A DNA stretch of 64,000 bases. It comes from Adiantum capillus-veneris. Taxonomy: Eukaryota > Streptophyta > Polypodiopsida > Polypodiales > Pteridaceae. Positions 10,354 to 20,197 of this stretch are shown in pieces. The notes under the pieces are model-generated. The model did not search any database and had not been told where the DNA came from. It saw nothing but the letters and a program-made list of their open reading frames with translations. The DNA is taken from assembly GCA_014529385.2 (NCBI GenBank), contig CM043950.1:157679545-157743544 (forward strand), in the 5' to 3' direction. Positions within the stretch are counted from its first letter, which is position 1. Every line of letters begins with the position of its first letter. Both the position numbers and the translations under genes were made by a program.

Positions 10354-11681
10354 TAAGGAGCTGCCAGGAGACTGGTCTAAAGCCAGACAAAAGGCTTTAC
10401 GAATCGAAGCGAATAGGTATACCCTCATTAGTGACCAATTGTATAAAAGAGGAACTGATGACCAGCTGAGGTTAGTTCCTCATGAAAATGACTACTTTCC
10501 ATTATTGGAACAAGCTCATGCAGGCATAGCAGGAGGTCATTTTTCAGCAGAGAGAACCGTAAAAATCATTATGGTTGCAGGTATATGGTGGCCGACCATG
10601 ATTCAAGATGCAGCAGAATTCGTGAAAAGGTGTGATGAATGTCAACGCACTAAGGTACTAGTTAAAAGAGACGAAATTCCTTTAAGACCAATGATGAGTG
10701 CTTGAGCATTCGCTAAATGGGGATTGGACTTTGTTGGTCCTATCACTCCACCAGCGTATTGTTCACAAGCACAATATATCATAGTGGCCACGGATTACAT
10801 GACCAAATGGGTGGAAGCAAAAGCCACAACAAAAGCAGACGCTAGAACCACGACACAATTCTTATATGAATATGTGTTTACCCGTTATGGACTTCCAATC
10901 GAGCTGGTGAGTGATCGAGGGACACACTTTGTAAATGAAGTTATCCAACATCTCTTAAATGAGTTTATGGTAATTCATCGCAAATCTGCACCCTATCATC
11001 CACTAGCCAATGGCCAAGCGGAAGCGACCAACAAAATATTGTGCATAGTTCTTACGAAACTGGTTAGTGAAACAAGAACAGATTGGGATCAGATGCTCTA
11101 TTCGACATTGTGGGCTTATCGAGCTGCATATAAAACAACACTCAATGCTACACCATTTAATATGGTATATGGGTTAAATGCAATATTGTCTATTGACTTT
11201 TTGATCCCCACACTAAGGGTAGCCACACAATTGGATTGGACGGGGCATGAACTGTTAGAACGGTTAGAGGACCTTGAAAAATTAGATGAGTTACGACTCA
11301 ATGCTGTAGCAACCATATATGCAAAAAAAAAGACAACAGAAAGAGTTTTTTGACAAACATGTCAAGAACAAGGACTTTAAAACGGGCGACTATGTCTTAG
11401 TATACACACTTAAACAGCATGCCAAAAAGCTAAAGAAACGGGGAATGGGGCCTTATTTAGTCCAGGAAATATCGCCCAGCGGAGCAGTAAAACTGTCGAC
11501 TCTAGATGGAAAAGAAATGCCGAATTGGATTAGTGGATGTCATTTAAAAAAATATCATCTACCTTTAACATTGGAAATGTTGTTTCAATTGCATTATGGA
11601 AAGGCCTATAGACAAGAACAACAAAGAATTCAGGACCAGGCACAACAAGAAGCCAAGGAACGCGTTGCTAAACGAAAGTAG
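10280..11681 (+). pseudogene. Integrase of element A (three overlapping frames)
   Basis: Segment 10280-10705 holds an HHCC zinc module (HAGIAGGHF...CDECQR). Segment 10724-11353 holds the catalytic core with the D,D,E triad: D of MDFVGP, D of SDRGTHF, E of NGQAEATNK. Segment 11319-11681 holds the C-terminal part (DYVLVYTLKQHAKKLKKRGMG pattern). One stop (TGA at 10703) and a frame change in a run of A at about 11322-11331 break it. The core motifs survive, so it decayed only slightly. Integrase would insert the cDNA copy into the genome. It follows RNase H as in all Ty3/gypsy elements. No chromodomain is recognisable at the C-terminus. Confidence 0.88.
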
Positions 11682-11699
11682 TTTCTCAGGACAATAAAT

Positions 11700-12188
11700 A
11701 TGGTCACCCCAATGATGACTGACAAATATCCTCTTCCGACATTTCGAACAATAGAAACGGATATACAAAATGAAGAATTAGAAAAGACCATGACAGACGT
11801 TAGGGCTCAAGACGATAGCGTCATTGACGACTTGGAAGATATGTGGTGTAGTCCTTACATAAAAGCTTATGCAGGCACAAAACAAGTTGAAATCTATGCA
11901 TTACTTGACACTGGAGCAAAAATGAGCGTCATTAGCTTTGAGCTCTTTCAGAAACTTGGACCAATGAGGACGATCCCAGAGACACACCGGTTGAAAGTAG
12001 CATCGGGTGATGAGGTGACCACATTGTGGTCTATTATATTACCAATCACAGTGCAGGCACACCCGTACACTACAAAATTCCATGTACTGCCACCAAGTAG
12101 ATCAGCAACACCATGTATCTTAGCAGTGTCATGGATGAAAGATAATAGGGTATTCATTGATTTGGATACTAATGAAGCACTGTTCTGA
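11700..12188 (+). CDS. Second retropepsin-like ORF, downstream of integrase
   Basis: This 162-codon ORF contains VEIYALLDTGAKMSVISF, a typical retropepsin active-site loop (hydrophobic-DTGA). It is followed by a Ser/Ile-rich strand pattern and ILAVSWMKDNRVFIDLD, like the second half of plant gypsy proteases. Element A already has a protease at codon 463 of its pol (DSGAG). The two are only distantly similar, so this is not a simple recent duplication. It lies 18 bases after the integrase stop. It could be an extra protease, a DDI1-like domain acquired from elsewhere, or a relic of another element. Element B has no counterpart. The fold call is from the motif and is fairly secure. The function is unknown. 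Confidence 0.65.
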   Translation: MVTPMMTDKYPLPTFRTIETDIQNEELEKTMTDVRAQDDSVIDDLEDMWCSPYIKAYAGTKQVEIYALLDTGAKMSVISFELFQKLGPMRTIPETHRLKVASGDEVTTLWSIILPITVQAHPYTTKFHVLPPSRSATPCILAVSWMKDNRVFIDLDTNEALF

Positions 12189-12230
12189 AATAAAAACTTT
12201 TCAGAACCCTTCTTATCATATAACCAATAC

Positions 12231-12803
12231 ATGTCAAGGAGGAGACATGAGTCAATACAACGGCAAAGATTTGACCAACAACAAACAGAGTTTACAAGTC
12301 CAGCAACGTCTTATCAAAAATCAACAACCATGCAGGGAACCAGGAAAGTTTGGGTACAGCGTGCAGATCTAGACAAGGAACAATTACATCAAAAGAGGAA
12401 ATACAAAGTTTGGATAAGGCAAGACAGCCTAATTCCTATAAAAAAGGGGACAGAAGAACAGACAAAACACGAAAAGCTAGCAAAGATTCAAAGCACCATA
12501 GTCAATCGGTCGAATACGCAACGGACTATATTGGTATTGCGGCCAAAATTACCAATTCAGAACGGGCCAACAACACAAGTATGGAGGCCAAAGATGACCA
12601 TCGAGCAGTTATCTACAACTGTCAATGTCAAGCCACATCATGCAAACAGCACGAGGAAACAAGCAGAATCAACAACAATAACTACAAGGATCTATAAGAC
12701 CCAAGTCATCAAAGGGAAAAGAAAGAATGTTCCACTAGAAAATGCAACAAAATATATGACAATATCGAATTCAAAGGATCCACATACGCCAATTCAAAAA
12801 TAG
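12231..12803 (+). CDS. Basic ORF with repeated VW-x-(P/R)-(K/R) motif, element A
   Basis: This 190-codon ORF is very rich in Lys, Gln and Thr. It has spaced copies of KVWVQR, KVWIRQ, LVLRPK and QVWRPK. A homologous ORF in element B (20897-21451) has clearer repeats (IWIPK, RWIPK, VWVPK, KWVPK), which shows that this is a conserved module of the family and not a chance ORF. It overlaps the end of the preceding segment in another frame. Repeated short Trp-Pro-Lys motifs on a basic background suggest nucleic-acid or protein binding, but no known domain is recognised. Confidence 0.5.
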   Translation: MSRRRHESIQRQRFDQQQTEFTSPATSYQKSTTMQGTRKVWVQRADLDKEQLHQKRKYKVWIRQDSLIPIKKGTEEQTKHEKLAKIQSTIVNRSNTQRTILVLRPKLPIQNGPTTQVWRPKMTIEQLSTTVNVKPHHANSTRKQAESTTITTRIYKTQVIKGKRKNVPLENATKYMTISNSKDPHTPIQK

Positions 12804-13385
12804 TGGAAAACAATCAAACAAAGAGCGGCAGATTTACAACTTCTCCTTGCAAAGAAAATCTGCCAGCCAACTCAAGCTACCACAGGAAACCTCAACGCCA
12901 AATGCCAATAAGCGAATTGCTTATACCTTCCTCTTACACCGCATAAATTCTTTCTACATGCATTGACTGCACACGCATATAGGGCTATATTACAAGGCCT
13001 GCATTAGCATGAGTTCACACCCATGCACAACAAATACCCTTGACGATACGCTGTCGTCCGGGAGGACTCCAACTAGGAGGGGGGGGAGGCATTCCAAATG
13101 CGGACTCATGTCATATATTAGAGGGCAATGTTTGTGATCAATTTTTCAACCATTTTTGCGTTTTATTGTGTGATTTTGGAAAAAAGAATATTCCCTCGTA
13201 ATTAATCAGAATTGGGGACCAAATCATCATACATGAGCCCCTAGGGATGTGTATATACTATAAAGAGAGTCAAATCTGGCCAAAAAATGTCGAAAAATAG
13301 CAAAAAATAGGCCAAGGTTGACGATTATGAGTGAGAATGTACATAGACGAGAGAAAAGTGAGCTACAAAGTTTTTTGCTTTTCAT
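12804..13385 (+). other. Noncoding segment of element A with internal polypurine tract
   Basis: There is no supported ORF. A 15-base purine run (13075-13089) is followed by GCATTC, then AAATGCGGAC. The same arrangement occurs in element B at 21703-21716. The phrases AGGGCTA(T/C)ATTACAAGGCCTGCAT upstream and GAGCCCCTAGGGA downstream are shared by both elements. The segment ends at the insertion point of element B and resumes at 24527. Confidence 0.7.
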
Positions 13386-14344
13386 TGTTGACCGCCGCTG
13401 GGTCAGCAACACAACATAACTCAAGTTTCGTACCAAAGTCTTATCTTTTGCGAGTTATGAAATGCTGCGGATTATGGCTATAAACGTCATTTGTAATGAG
13501 TAGTTATTCTAGTTTCAGAAGCCGGGGTGCAATGGCACTTCCAGATTGTAAATACAGAGCCATTTGACGCTTTCAACCCCATTTTTGGTTAAACCTAAGG
13601 TAGCCTTAGTATATAAGGTACCTAGGTCATTTTGTAAAAGGACTTTTATCATAATCAAAACTAAACGCTGCCGTCTACTGTGTGTGAGAGAGAAAGAGAG
13701 TGAGCGTGAGCTTCATCCTCTCGCTACGCCCGGCTCGCTCAACACATTGGAGATCCGACTGCACCATTGTTGTAGGCTCGAGGAGAGCTACGCGACAACG
13801 CCAAGCATTCCACGCGAGACGAAGCGCACACGCCGACGCATCTACGAGCTATTTGTGGCCGTAAGTGTATCAAACGATGTCTGTTTTCTGCGTGTTAATA
13901 GTCTATAGAATCGTGGCGACATAAGCTACGCATATATACTCATAAATTTCAGTTTCGGGCACTTTCGAAATTCTATTATGTCATCCTACACGTTTTCCGC
14001 AGACGGGTTTAGAGTGAGGGTTTTGAGTGTAGAAGCTTAGGGACAGGTGTATCCTAGTGAGGGGATGGTGTTCCTTAAGTTTCATATGAATTTGGCATGA
14101 TTAAGTGAGTTACCTTCCGTCTGTGTGTATGTGGCTAGGTGGTGTAGTTGAGGGCAGCGAGGTTCTTGATTGTGGTTTAGTTGGCCTTCCAGAGTGTTGT
14201 ATGTGTAGGATGGTCTCGACCTGACAAGCTAAAGAGATTTCCTTCGTGTGCCTATCGTGTCATCTGTGTCCTCGATTGACATTATGTTGATCTAGGTAGT
14301 GTTTGCATGCACTTCATGGGTGTGTGGGTCGCTCTCGTCCAACA
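13386..14344 (+). repeat. 5' LTR of element B
   Basis: The LTR starts TGTTGACC and ends CCAACA before the primer site. TATATAA at 13610-13616 is framed by near-inverted CCTAAGGTA and TACCTAGG, resembling the promoter layout of LTR A. A GA-rich stretch follows at 13686-13700. A GTAAGT donor-like site is at 13861-13866. Confidence 0.93.
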
Positions 14345-14364
14345 TTGGCGCCGCTACCGGGGAC
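14345..14364 (+). other. Primer binding site, tRNA-Asp type (element B)
   Basis: TTGGCGCCGCTACCGGGGAC immediately follows the LTR. It differs from the site of A at one position. Confidence 0.9.
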
Positions 14365-14878
14365 ACAAGGACCTAAGTAGGTTTCCTACTAACACTTGTG
14401 TGATGGTTGCTTGATTTAGTTTCGACTAAAGAAAGCGTTTTTCTTAAGTGGATCCGGAAGAGGAGATTCCACGATCAAGTGGATAGCCAGGAAGCGTGTG
14501 TCTTGCCGAGGGTCTACGACTAGATAGCTTTAGTTAGGATCTGTGGATTAGAGTAGTTGTTGGTGGTCAAGTGATTTGTGAGGTGATAAAAGCGTTTACT
14601 AGTCCGTGTGTGGCAGTGAAGCGTTTTTCTACTCATAGATGCAAAACCCCATATGAGTAGCTTTAGATAAGTGATCCGATTCTGATCTAGAGCTATTCAG
14701 CACTGAATTATTTGCTAAAGTGCTTGATTGCATTTGAAATCACGGAAAAGTGTGCTTTTGAGGGTTAAAATGCATTAAACAAGCTTTTGTGGATATTTTT
14801 GTATGGCTGACTGATGCTGTGCATATAAAAGAGCATTTGCAAGGGTTCTGTGAAGAAAACCTGCAATTCTGTAAACAT

Positions 14879-16295
14879 AGACATCCTACGCGTAGGATGT
14901 CTCAAGGGGGTTCTGGAGACCAAATTTGAAACTTTTGACTGCACCAGTGGGTTCAGAAGGTAGGTTTTACCCCATTTTCATATTGACTTGAGTGTTTTTC
15001 CCTATTTTTGTTGACCAAAAGCCAAAAGGCGGAGTTAGAAAACGTAAAATTTCAAAAAAGGCTTAAATTGAGTGATTTTTGCATGTTTTTGCAATTGTGA
15101 AGCATACTTGCACTTGCTGAGAGCATAAGGAAGCATCAGGGACACTTCAGTCTGAAAAAATCAGCAGTAGGCATCCTACGCGTAGGATGTCTACAGGGTG
15201 ATCTGGGCATTTTTTTGAAAATCTGAGGTTACCAGTGTGTTTAGAAGGTAGGTTCTACCCTATTTATACATGGAAAGTGGAAATTTGACCAAATTTTGAC
15301 AGATCAAAGCCAAAAGACGAGAAGTGCCAGACATCCTACCCAAATTGTGCCCAAGGCATAATTTTTGAGACCAAACCATAGGGTGACTTCAAAGGCATGT
15401 TCTAAATGTTGTATTGAGTGCATGTGATAAATTTCATCTCATTTGGGTCAGTGAAAGTGAAGATTGAACAGACTTTATCATTTTTGATTGAAAAGGCAAG
15501 GATAGCTAGTTTTGGGGTCTTTTGACATCCAAATTAAAATCTAAGCATACCACTGGGTTACTGACATCCAGGGGAAGCTGTGGGACAAGTCTGGGGTCAA
15601 ACATGCCAAAAAGACATCCTACGCGTAGGATGTCTTCTGTGTCATTTTGGACTCTAAACAAAATTCTGAGCATACCACAGTGATCAGCACCTTAAGGAGA
15701 GTCTGTGGTTCAAATTTGGGGCAATTCGGAGCAGTTAGACATCCTACGCGTAGGATGTCTAAGGCATGATTTAGAGGCCAAATTCAAACTTTTGACATAG
15801 CAGGGTGTTGTATAGCCTTAGGCAAGCCTCCTAGTCAATTTTGGTCCAATTTGGAGTTGATTTGACAGGTGAATTCATCAGAAAAGACATCAGGCTTTTG
15901 GAACAGATTCTTGATCATTTGACCAACCTATAGGTGTCAGAATCAAAAAGTAAAAATAGCTGTGAGCTTAGCACATCAAGGGGAAGCTACAATGCAAGTT
16001 TGAGCTGAAACATAGCAAAAAGACATCCTACACGTAGGATGTCTCCAGCTTGATTTAGGACTCCAAACCAACCTATGAGCACACCACTGTGATCAGCACA
16101 TCAAGGAGAAGCTAGGGTGAAAATCTCAAGTCATTCTGAGCAAAAAAAGACATCCTACGCGTAGGATGTCTCAAGGCCATTTTTAGGTCCAAAGGAAATT
16201 TTGAGCATACCATTGTGTTGCTAGACTCAAGGGGAGTCTCTGGACCAGATTTTGTTAAATTCTGAGCATATAGACATCCTACGCATAGGATGTCT
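14879..16295 (+). repeat. Array of CGCG-centred palindromes in the leader of element B
   Basis: The core ACATCCTACGCGTAGGATGT, flanked by AG and CT (24-bp palindrome), starts at 14879, 15169 (one arm base changed), 15612, 15737 (28-bp palindrome), 16021 (centre CACG), 16148 and 16272 (centre CGCA). A half copy is at 15328. Intervals cluster near 125, 160 and 285 bp. Phrases such as ACCACTGTGATCAGCAC and CAAGGAGAAGCT recur between copies, so the array is a degenerate tandem repeat in which the palindrome is the best-kept part. Confidence 0.9.
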
Positions 16296-16717
16296 CTAGG
16301 CCAGTTTTAGGGTCCAACTGTACTTTTGACCATACAGAAGTGTTCACAGTGTCACAAAGATCCCAAATCTTCTTTTAAAATTGAATTTGGACTCATTTTG
16401 ACAAGTGTAAACTGTATTTCACTATTTTGGCCATAACTTTCACACACGGTATCGGATCCGAAAAGTTTTTATATCAAAACGTAGCCTGAGAGCGACTCTA
16501 CAGATCTTAGAGCAAAACATGAACTAAATGCATGCCTACGGCAACCATTTAGGTCAATTTTGAAAAAAAACATCGTTTAAGGCCTCAAAATGCATCCGCA
16601 AGTCAGGGGTGTCTGAAAGCGACAATTTACGAGAATTGTGACGAAACGGTTGCGGTTTTGGACATAGTTTCGACTTTTCCCTAACCAAAGCACTTGAACA
16701 CAGTGGACTAAGTCTAC

Positions 16718-17254
16718 TTGAACCAAGAAAAATCTCTTAAGCCCAAAAATCATGTCTATCCTAGATTCAAACGCAGCTTACACAAGATTGAGATCCCGAC
16801 GATAGAAGAATATCCTCCCACAATGGATCTTCCAAACTTGCAATTGATAAAGACCCATCTTGTTGAGAGAGTTTGGATGATTGGTCATGAGAGTGAAGGA
16901 CTATATAGATACATTGACGACAATGAGGTCAATCTTTATAGGTGCTCAGATCCATACCTAAAAGAGATAACGAATTACAAGCTCTTATATGTCTACACAT
17001 ACGGAGTCAACTGTCAATGGAGATCTATAGTTGTCGACAAGTATGGACGAGAATACAGAGTTGTAGAAAGCACAAATCCACAGACTGTACTAGAAAGAGG
17101 TGGATATTTGGTCAATGAAGGACCACAAATGCCTCCACCAAACACGAGAATTCCTATAGGAATTCCAAGAAGAGAGCCACCAGGATTCCCTTCAAGAGCG
17201 ATAACAAGAGAAGGATTGGGAGAGTCTCTGGTTAAACTTGTAGACAATCGATGA
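16718..17254 (+). CDS. Gag N-terminal region of element B
   Basis: This 178-codon ORF contains the same family-specific domain as 3458-4687 in A: RCSDPYLKEITNYKLLYVYTYG, then DKYGREYRV. It is shorter because the disordered C-terminal half is reduced. At the stop (17252) the sequence continues directly as the gag core (VRPSQV-stop-KWVNRKYSG), which confirms that the domain is fused to gag. The first ATG is taken as the start, but the true start is uncertain. Confidence 0.6.
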   Translation: MNQEKSLKPKNHVYPRFKRSLHKIEIPTIEEYPPTMDLPNLQLIKTHLVERVWMIGHESEGLYRYIDDNEVNLYRCSDPYLKEITNYKLLYVYTYGVNCQWRSIVVDKYGREYRVVESTNPQTVLERGGYLVNEGPQMPPPNTRIPIGIPRREPPGFPSRAITREGLGESLVKLVDNR

Positions 17255-18116
17255 GTTAGACCATCCCAAGTCTAGAAATGGGTAAACAGAAAATACTCCG
17301 GAGATAAAGATCCGAGAGATCACGTAATGGATTTTAGAAGAGTGATTAGAGCAGAGGAAGTTTCAGATTTTGCGACACAGTTTGCGGGATTTGGATTGAC
17401 TCTAGAAGATGATGCAGCTACATGGTTCGACTCGGTGATCTTTATCTAGTGGAATGCGACATGCGGGCCTTCTGAAGGATCTACATATGCTAAGGAGGAT
17501 GACGCTAAACGAGTTGATCAAAGAAGCTCTTTATCTAGTGGATAATTGTGAGGCTTACAAAGAAAAGGAGTTAAAGAGTGAATGAGATGACACATCCTCT
17601 CAGCACAGTGTTTCACAGATAAGTGAGTCCATTGCCAAGCCAACGGCACCTATTGATCAAGAAAAGCTTATCGATGACTTGGTCAAGAGGTTGATTCCTC
17701 TTGTAAGCTCTGATTCGGGAGAGCCGAAGTGGTGTGAAATTGAAAGAAAATGGACGAACCATACGGGGGAAGAGTGCTATTATAGCGTGGAAAATGCTAG
17801 GGAGAGGTATGTACAACCTGTTCCAGAAGCACCTACTCCACCTAGATACATTACGGGGAATGCGCCAGGACCAGTAGGAGTTCTAAGACCACAACTTGTC
17901 TTAGGACAACAACCTCCGTTGCCAAGTGCTAGAATGCCGGTAGACATGAGATACATGCCAATGATGGAAGCATCAAATAAACCAACGCCGATACCAGCTA
18001 CAATGTGGTATAGCAACCAAAGTGAGTACTACCCTTCGGAGCAACAAAATGTGAGAGAAACACATGGAGTGGTGAGGCCGGTACAACATCCACCTCCTGG
18101 GTTTCTGTCGAAATAA
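17255..18116 (+). pseudogene. Gag core of element B with internal deletion
   Basis: KWVNRKYSGDKDPRDHV...FGLTLEDDAATWFDSV matches gag of A, after which about 100 codons are missing. The 14-mer CTTTATCTAGTGGA at 17448 and again at 17530 suggests that the rearrangement used short homology. The frame then continues as LNELIKEALYLVDNCEAYKEKE and the Pro-rich linker (17679-18116). Stops lie at 17252, 17273 and near 17582. The product would not form a normal gag. Confidence 0.75.
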
Positions 18117-18128
18117 AGAAGGTATGAA

Positions 18129-18722
18129 ATGGACGAAAGGACATTGCGATTCATTGCAAATAGCGGCTTATCTAGGTCAAAGCTTTCTTATAGCCAAGAG
18201 GAAATGCTAAAAGAATCTCCTCAACCAGAGACAAATTGTAACAAAAGTCGTGACAACCACTTGGTCAAACAATGTCCTCATACGGAGATCACTGAAGTAA
18301 ATGCCTATTGTCTTGAGTGTGGCATCACTCACTTGATCTCCGATTGCCCGAAAAACCCAAACCAAATCAGGAAAATCACGACAAATGTATCAGGGATTGT
18401 TCAGCTACCTAGTAGCTCAGAAAATGAAAATGTCGTACCAGTTCAAGTGGTTACGAGAGCACAAGCTCAAAAGAAAGCTGATGAGAATCTAGAGACAAAG
18501 AACACGAAAAGTGACATGAGTCCAAAGACAGATGATGGACCAAAGACAGACGCACCTAGTCAGAAAACCAAGAGCAAACGAAATAGTTGGAAAGCTAGAA
18601 AGACTAGGATGAAAGCACGTAGGGAACGAGAGCAAAACTCCCTAGCTGAGAAGCTTACCAAAGCTGAAAAGAACGGTAATCGATTTGCAGTGGAAGAGTC
18701 AACCAACACGCCAAACCTCTAG
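18129..18722 (+). CDS. Gag zinc-knuckle region and linker of element B
   Basis: This 197-codon ORF contains CPHTEITEVNAYCLECGITH and LISDCPKNP. This is the second CX2CX3HX4C knuckle, as in A. The first knuckle is damaged (NKSRDNHLVKQC in place of CYKCGGDHWMRDC). A Lys/Arg/Glu-rich linker follows (RKTRMKARREREQ), matching A residues 90-120. It ends in a stop at 18720, after which the homologous linker goes on at 18773. Confidence 0.65.
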   Translation: MDERTLRFIANSGLSRSKLSYSQEEMLKESPQPETNCNKSRDNHLVKQCPHTEITEVNAYCLECGITHLISDCPKNPNQIRKITTNVSGIVQLPSSSENENVVPVQVVTRAQAQKKADENLETKNTKSDMSPKTDDGPKTDAPSQKTKSKRNSWKARKTRMKARREREQNSLAEKLTKAEKNGNRFAVEESTNTPNL

Positions 18723-18772
18723 AAGAACCATCCACGGATGAGAAACTGAGAAGTGCTAGTTCAGGAGGATTT

Positions 18773-19354
18773 GTGTTGGCAGATAAGGTTAATGAGACAT
18801 TAGATGCCCTCTTGAAAGCCTATGATGTGAGGCTCAAAATCAACCAAACCCAAGAACATAGGTGGATGACATATCCCTATGCGGAACTAGAAAAGCAAAG
18901 GTTTGAAATGTGCAAGAAAATGATTCAAACAGCCCAAGCTTTACTAGAACCACCAGTTGCAAAACCTGAGGATGTGATCCGTGTCATGCCTACACAAGTA
19001 ATCCCACCAAACCAGGAACTAAAAGAGCCAGATTCTAGTAATGAGCACAGACCAAACCTCAAAGACCCAGCATTAGAACCAAGGATAGTACTGAATACCA
19101 CGGATAACTCTTCCGAGGGATTTCACCAAGCTATACCTGAGGATTGTAAAGAGGTAGATGGTCTTGACGAATTGTGGAAACAAGTCAGAGAGGCCAATGA
19201 AGCCGATGACCTAAGAAGACGAGTAGACAAGACTAGTGATGAACGAGGAGTGTTTCTACCACCAATAGAGGAATTTGAGACTGGATCTCAAATGAATCTA
19301 GACGTGCAATCGTATTGGGGCGAGAAAGGATCTGTACAATCTATGGATAGTTAA
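18773..19354 (+). CDS. Gag-pol linker of element B
   Basis: This 193-codon frame is collinear with the linker before the protease in A: LADKVNETLDALLKAYDVRL, then RWMTYPYAELEKQRFEMCK. In A the matching text starts at codon 150 of the pol ORF. It is an acidic region of no known fold. The stop at 19352 is followed by more homologous sequence, so it is part of a decayed longer ORF. Confidence 0.55.
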   Translation: MLADKVNETLDALLKAYDVRLKINQTQEHRWMTYPYAELEKQRFEMCKKMIQTAQALLEPPVAKPEDVIRVMPTQVIPPNQELKEPDSSNEHRPNLKDPALEPRIVLNTTDNSSEGFHQAIPEDCKEVDGLDELWKQVREANEADDLRRRVDKTSDERGVFLPPIEEFETGSQMNLDVQSYWGEKGSVQSMDS

Positions 19355-19600
19355 CCCCATTCGCTAAGAACACTACCGTCCTACATGGGAGAGTACGAGA
19401 CCAAGTCAGATGTGGTTGCAGTCCCATCACAGAGATTGTCTCCCAACAAGGCCATTGATTCAAAGGGGCTAGTAGATATTCTATCTACACCAGTCACCTG
19501 TACAATAATGTTAGCCGAGTTTCTCAGAATAAGACCAAACATGTGAGCTAATGTGGGTAAATGTCTAGAGAAATTTGGTGTAAAAACCCCAATGACTTGA

Positions 19601-20197
19601 ATGGAGGAAGGCATCAAAGAGCTTGAAATGCCTCAACTAAATACTAGGCCAGTGCCATTAAACAAGGTAGGTGAGTATTACGAGGGAGAAGATGGAAACA
19701 CCACCCTTCCTGTGGAATTCAATGGTGTAAAAACCATGGCAATCCTTGACAGTGGAGCTGGTGTGGCCATTGCAACCAAAGAGGTTTGTAAAAAATGGGG
19801 AAAACCTGCCTTGATATCCATACGAATGACCCTGCAGCTTGCAGACGGACACAAGGAAAAGCCCCTAGGACTGCTAGAAAAAGTACTTGTTACTTCTTGT
19901 GGCATTGAATATGAACACACTTTTGCTGTTGTTGACTTTGGCAAGAAGAACAACTATGACATCATTTTGGGAAGACCATTCATGCGACAATTGAAAATGG
20001 TCCAAGATTGGGGTTATGACCATGTATACCTGAGACATATGGAAACCATAACAAAGATAAACTTGAGGGACCATAGCTATAGGGATGTGACGAGAACACC
20101 GGTTGAGGAGTTTGATTCCGCCACAGTTGCAGGATCAGAACTGCCAGCTTGGTTAGGTAAGCCTAAAGACCTGTGGTGGAGCTTCACAATGTGGTAG
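19601..20197 (+). CDS. Retropepsin of element B
   Basis: VEFNGVKTMAILDSGAGVAIAT holds the active-site DSG at about residues 45-47. The flap-like ADGHKEKPLG and the second-half motif IILGRPFMRQLKMVQDWGYD follow. It is nearly the same as the protease of A (residues 430-590 of its pol), and no key residue is lost. The frame is interrupted before it (TGA near 19544 and 19598) and after it (20195). The protease appears to be the last enzymatic domain kept by B and would cleave gag. Confidence 0.8.
   Translation: MEEGIKELEMPQLNTRPVPLNKVGEYYEGEDGNTTLPVEFNGVKTMAILDSGAGVAIATKEVCKKWGKPALISIRMTLQLADGHKEKPLGLLEKVLVTSCGIEYEHTFAVVDFGKKNNYDIILGRPFMRQLKMVQDWGYDHVYLRHMETITKINLRDHSYRDVTRTPVEEFDSATVAGSELPAWLGKPKDLWWSFTMW

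Noticed and set aside
14879-16295. CRISPR-like array (repeats with 100-260 bp spacers)
   Set aside because: The repeats are palindromes in a retrotransposon leader, spacers are long and share phrases with each other, and the DNA is plant nuclear.
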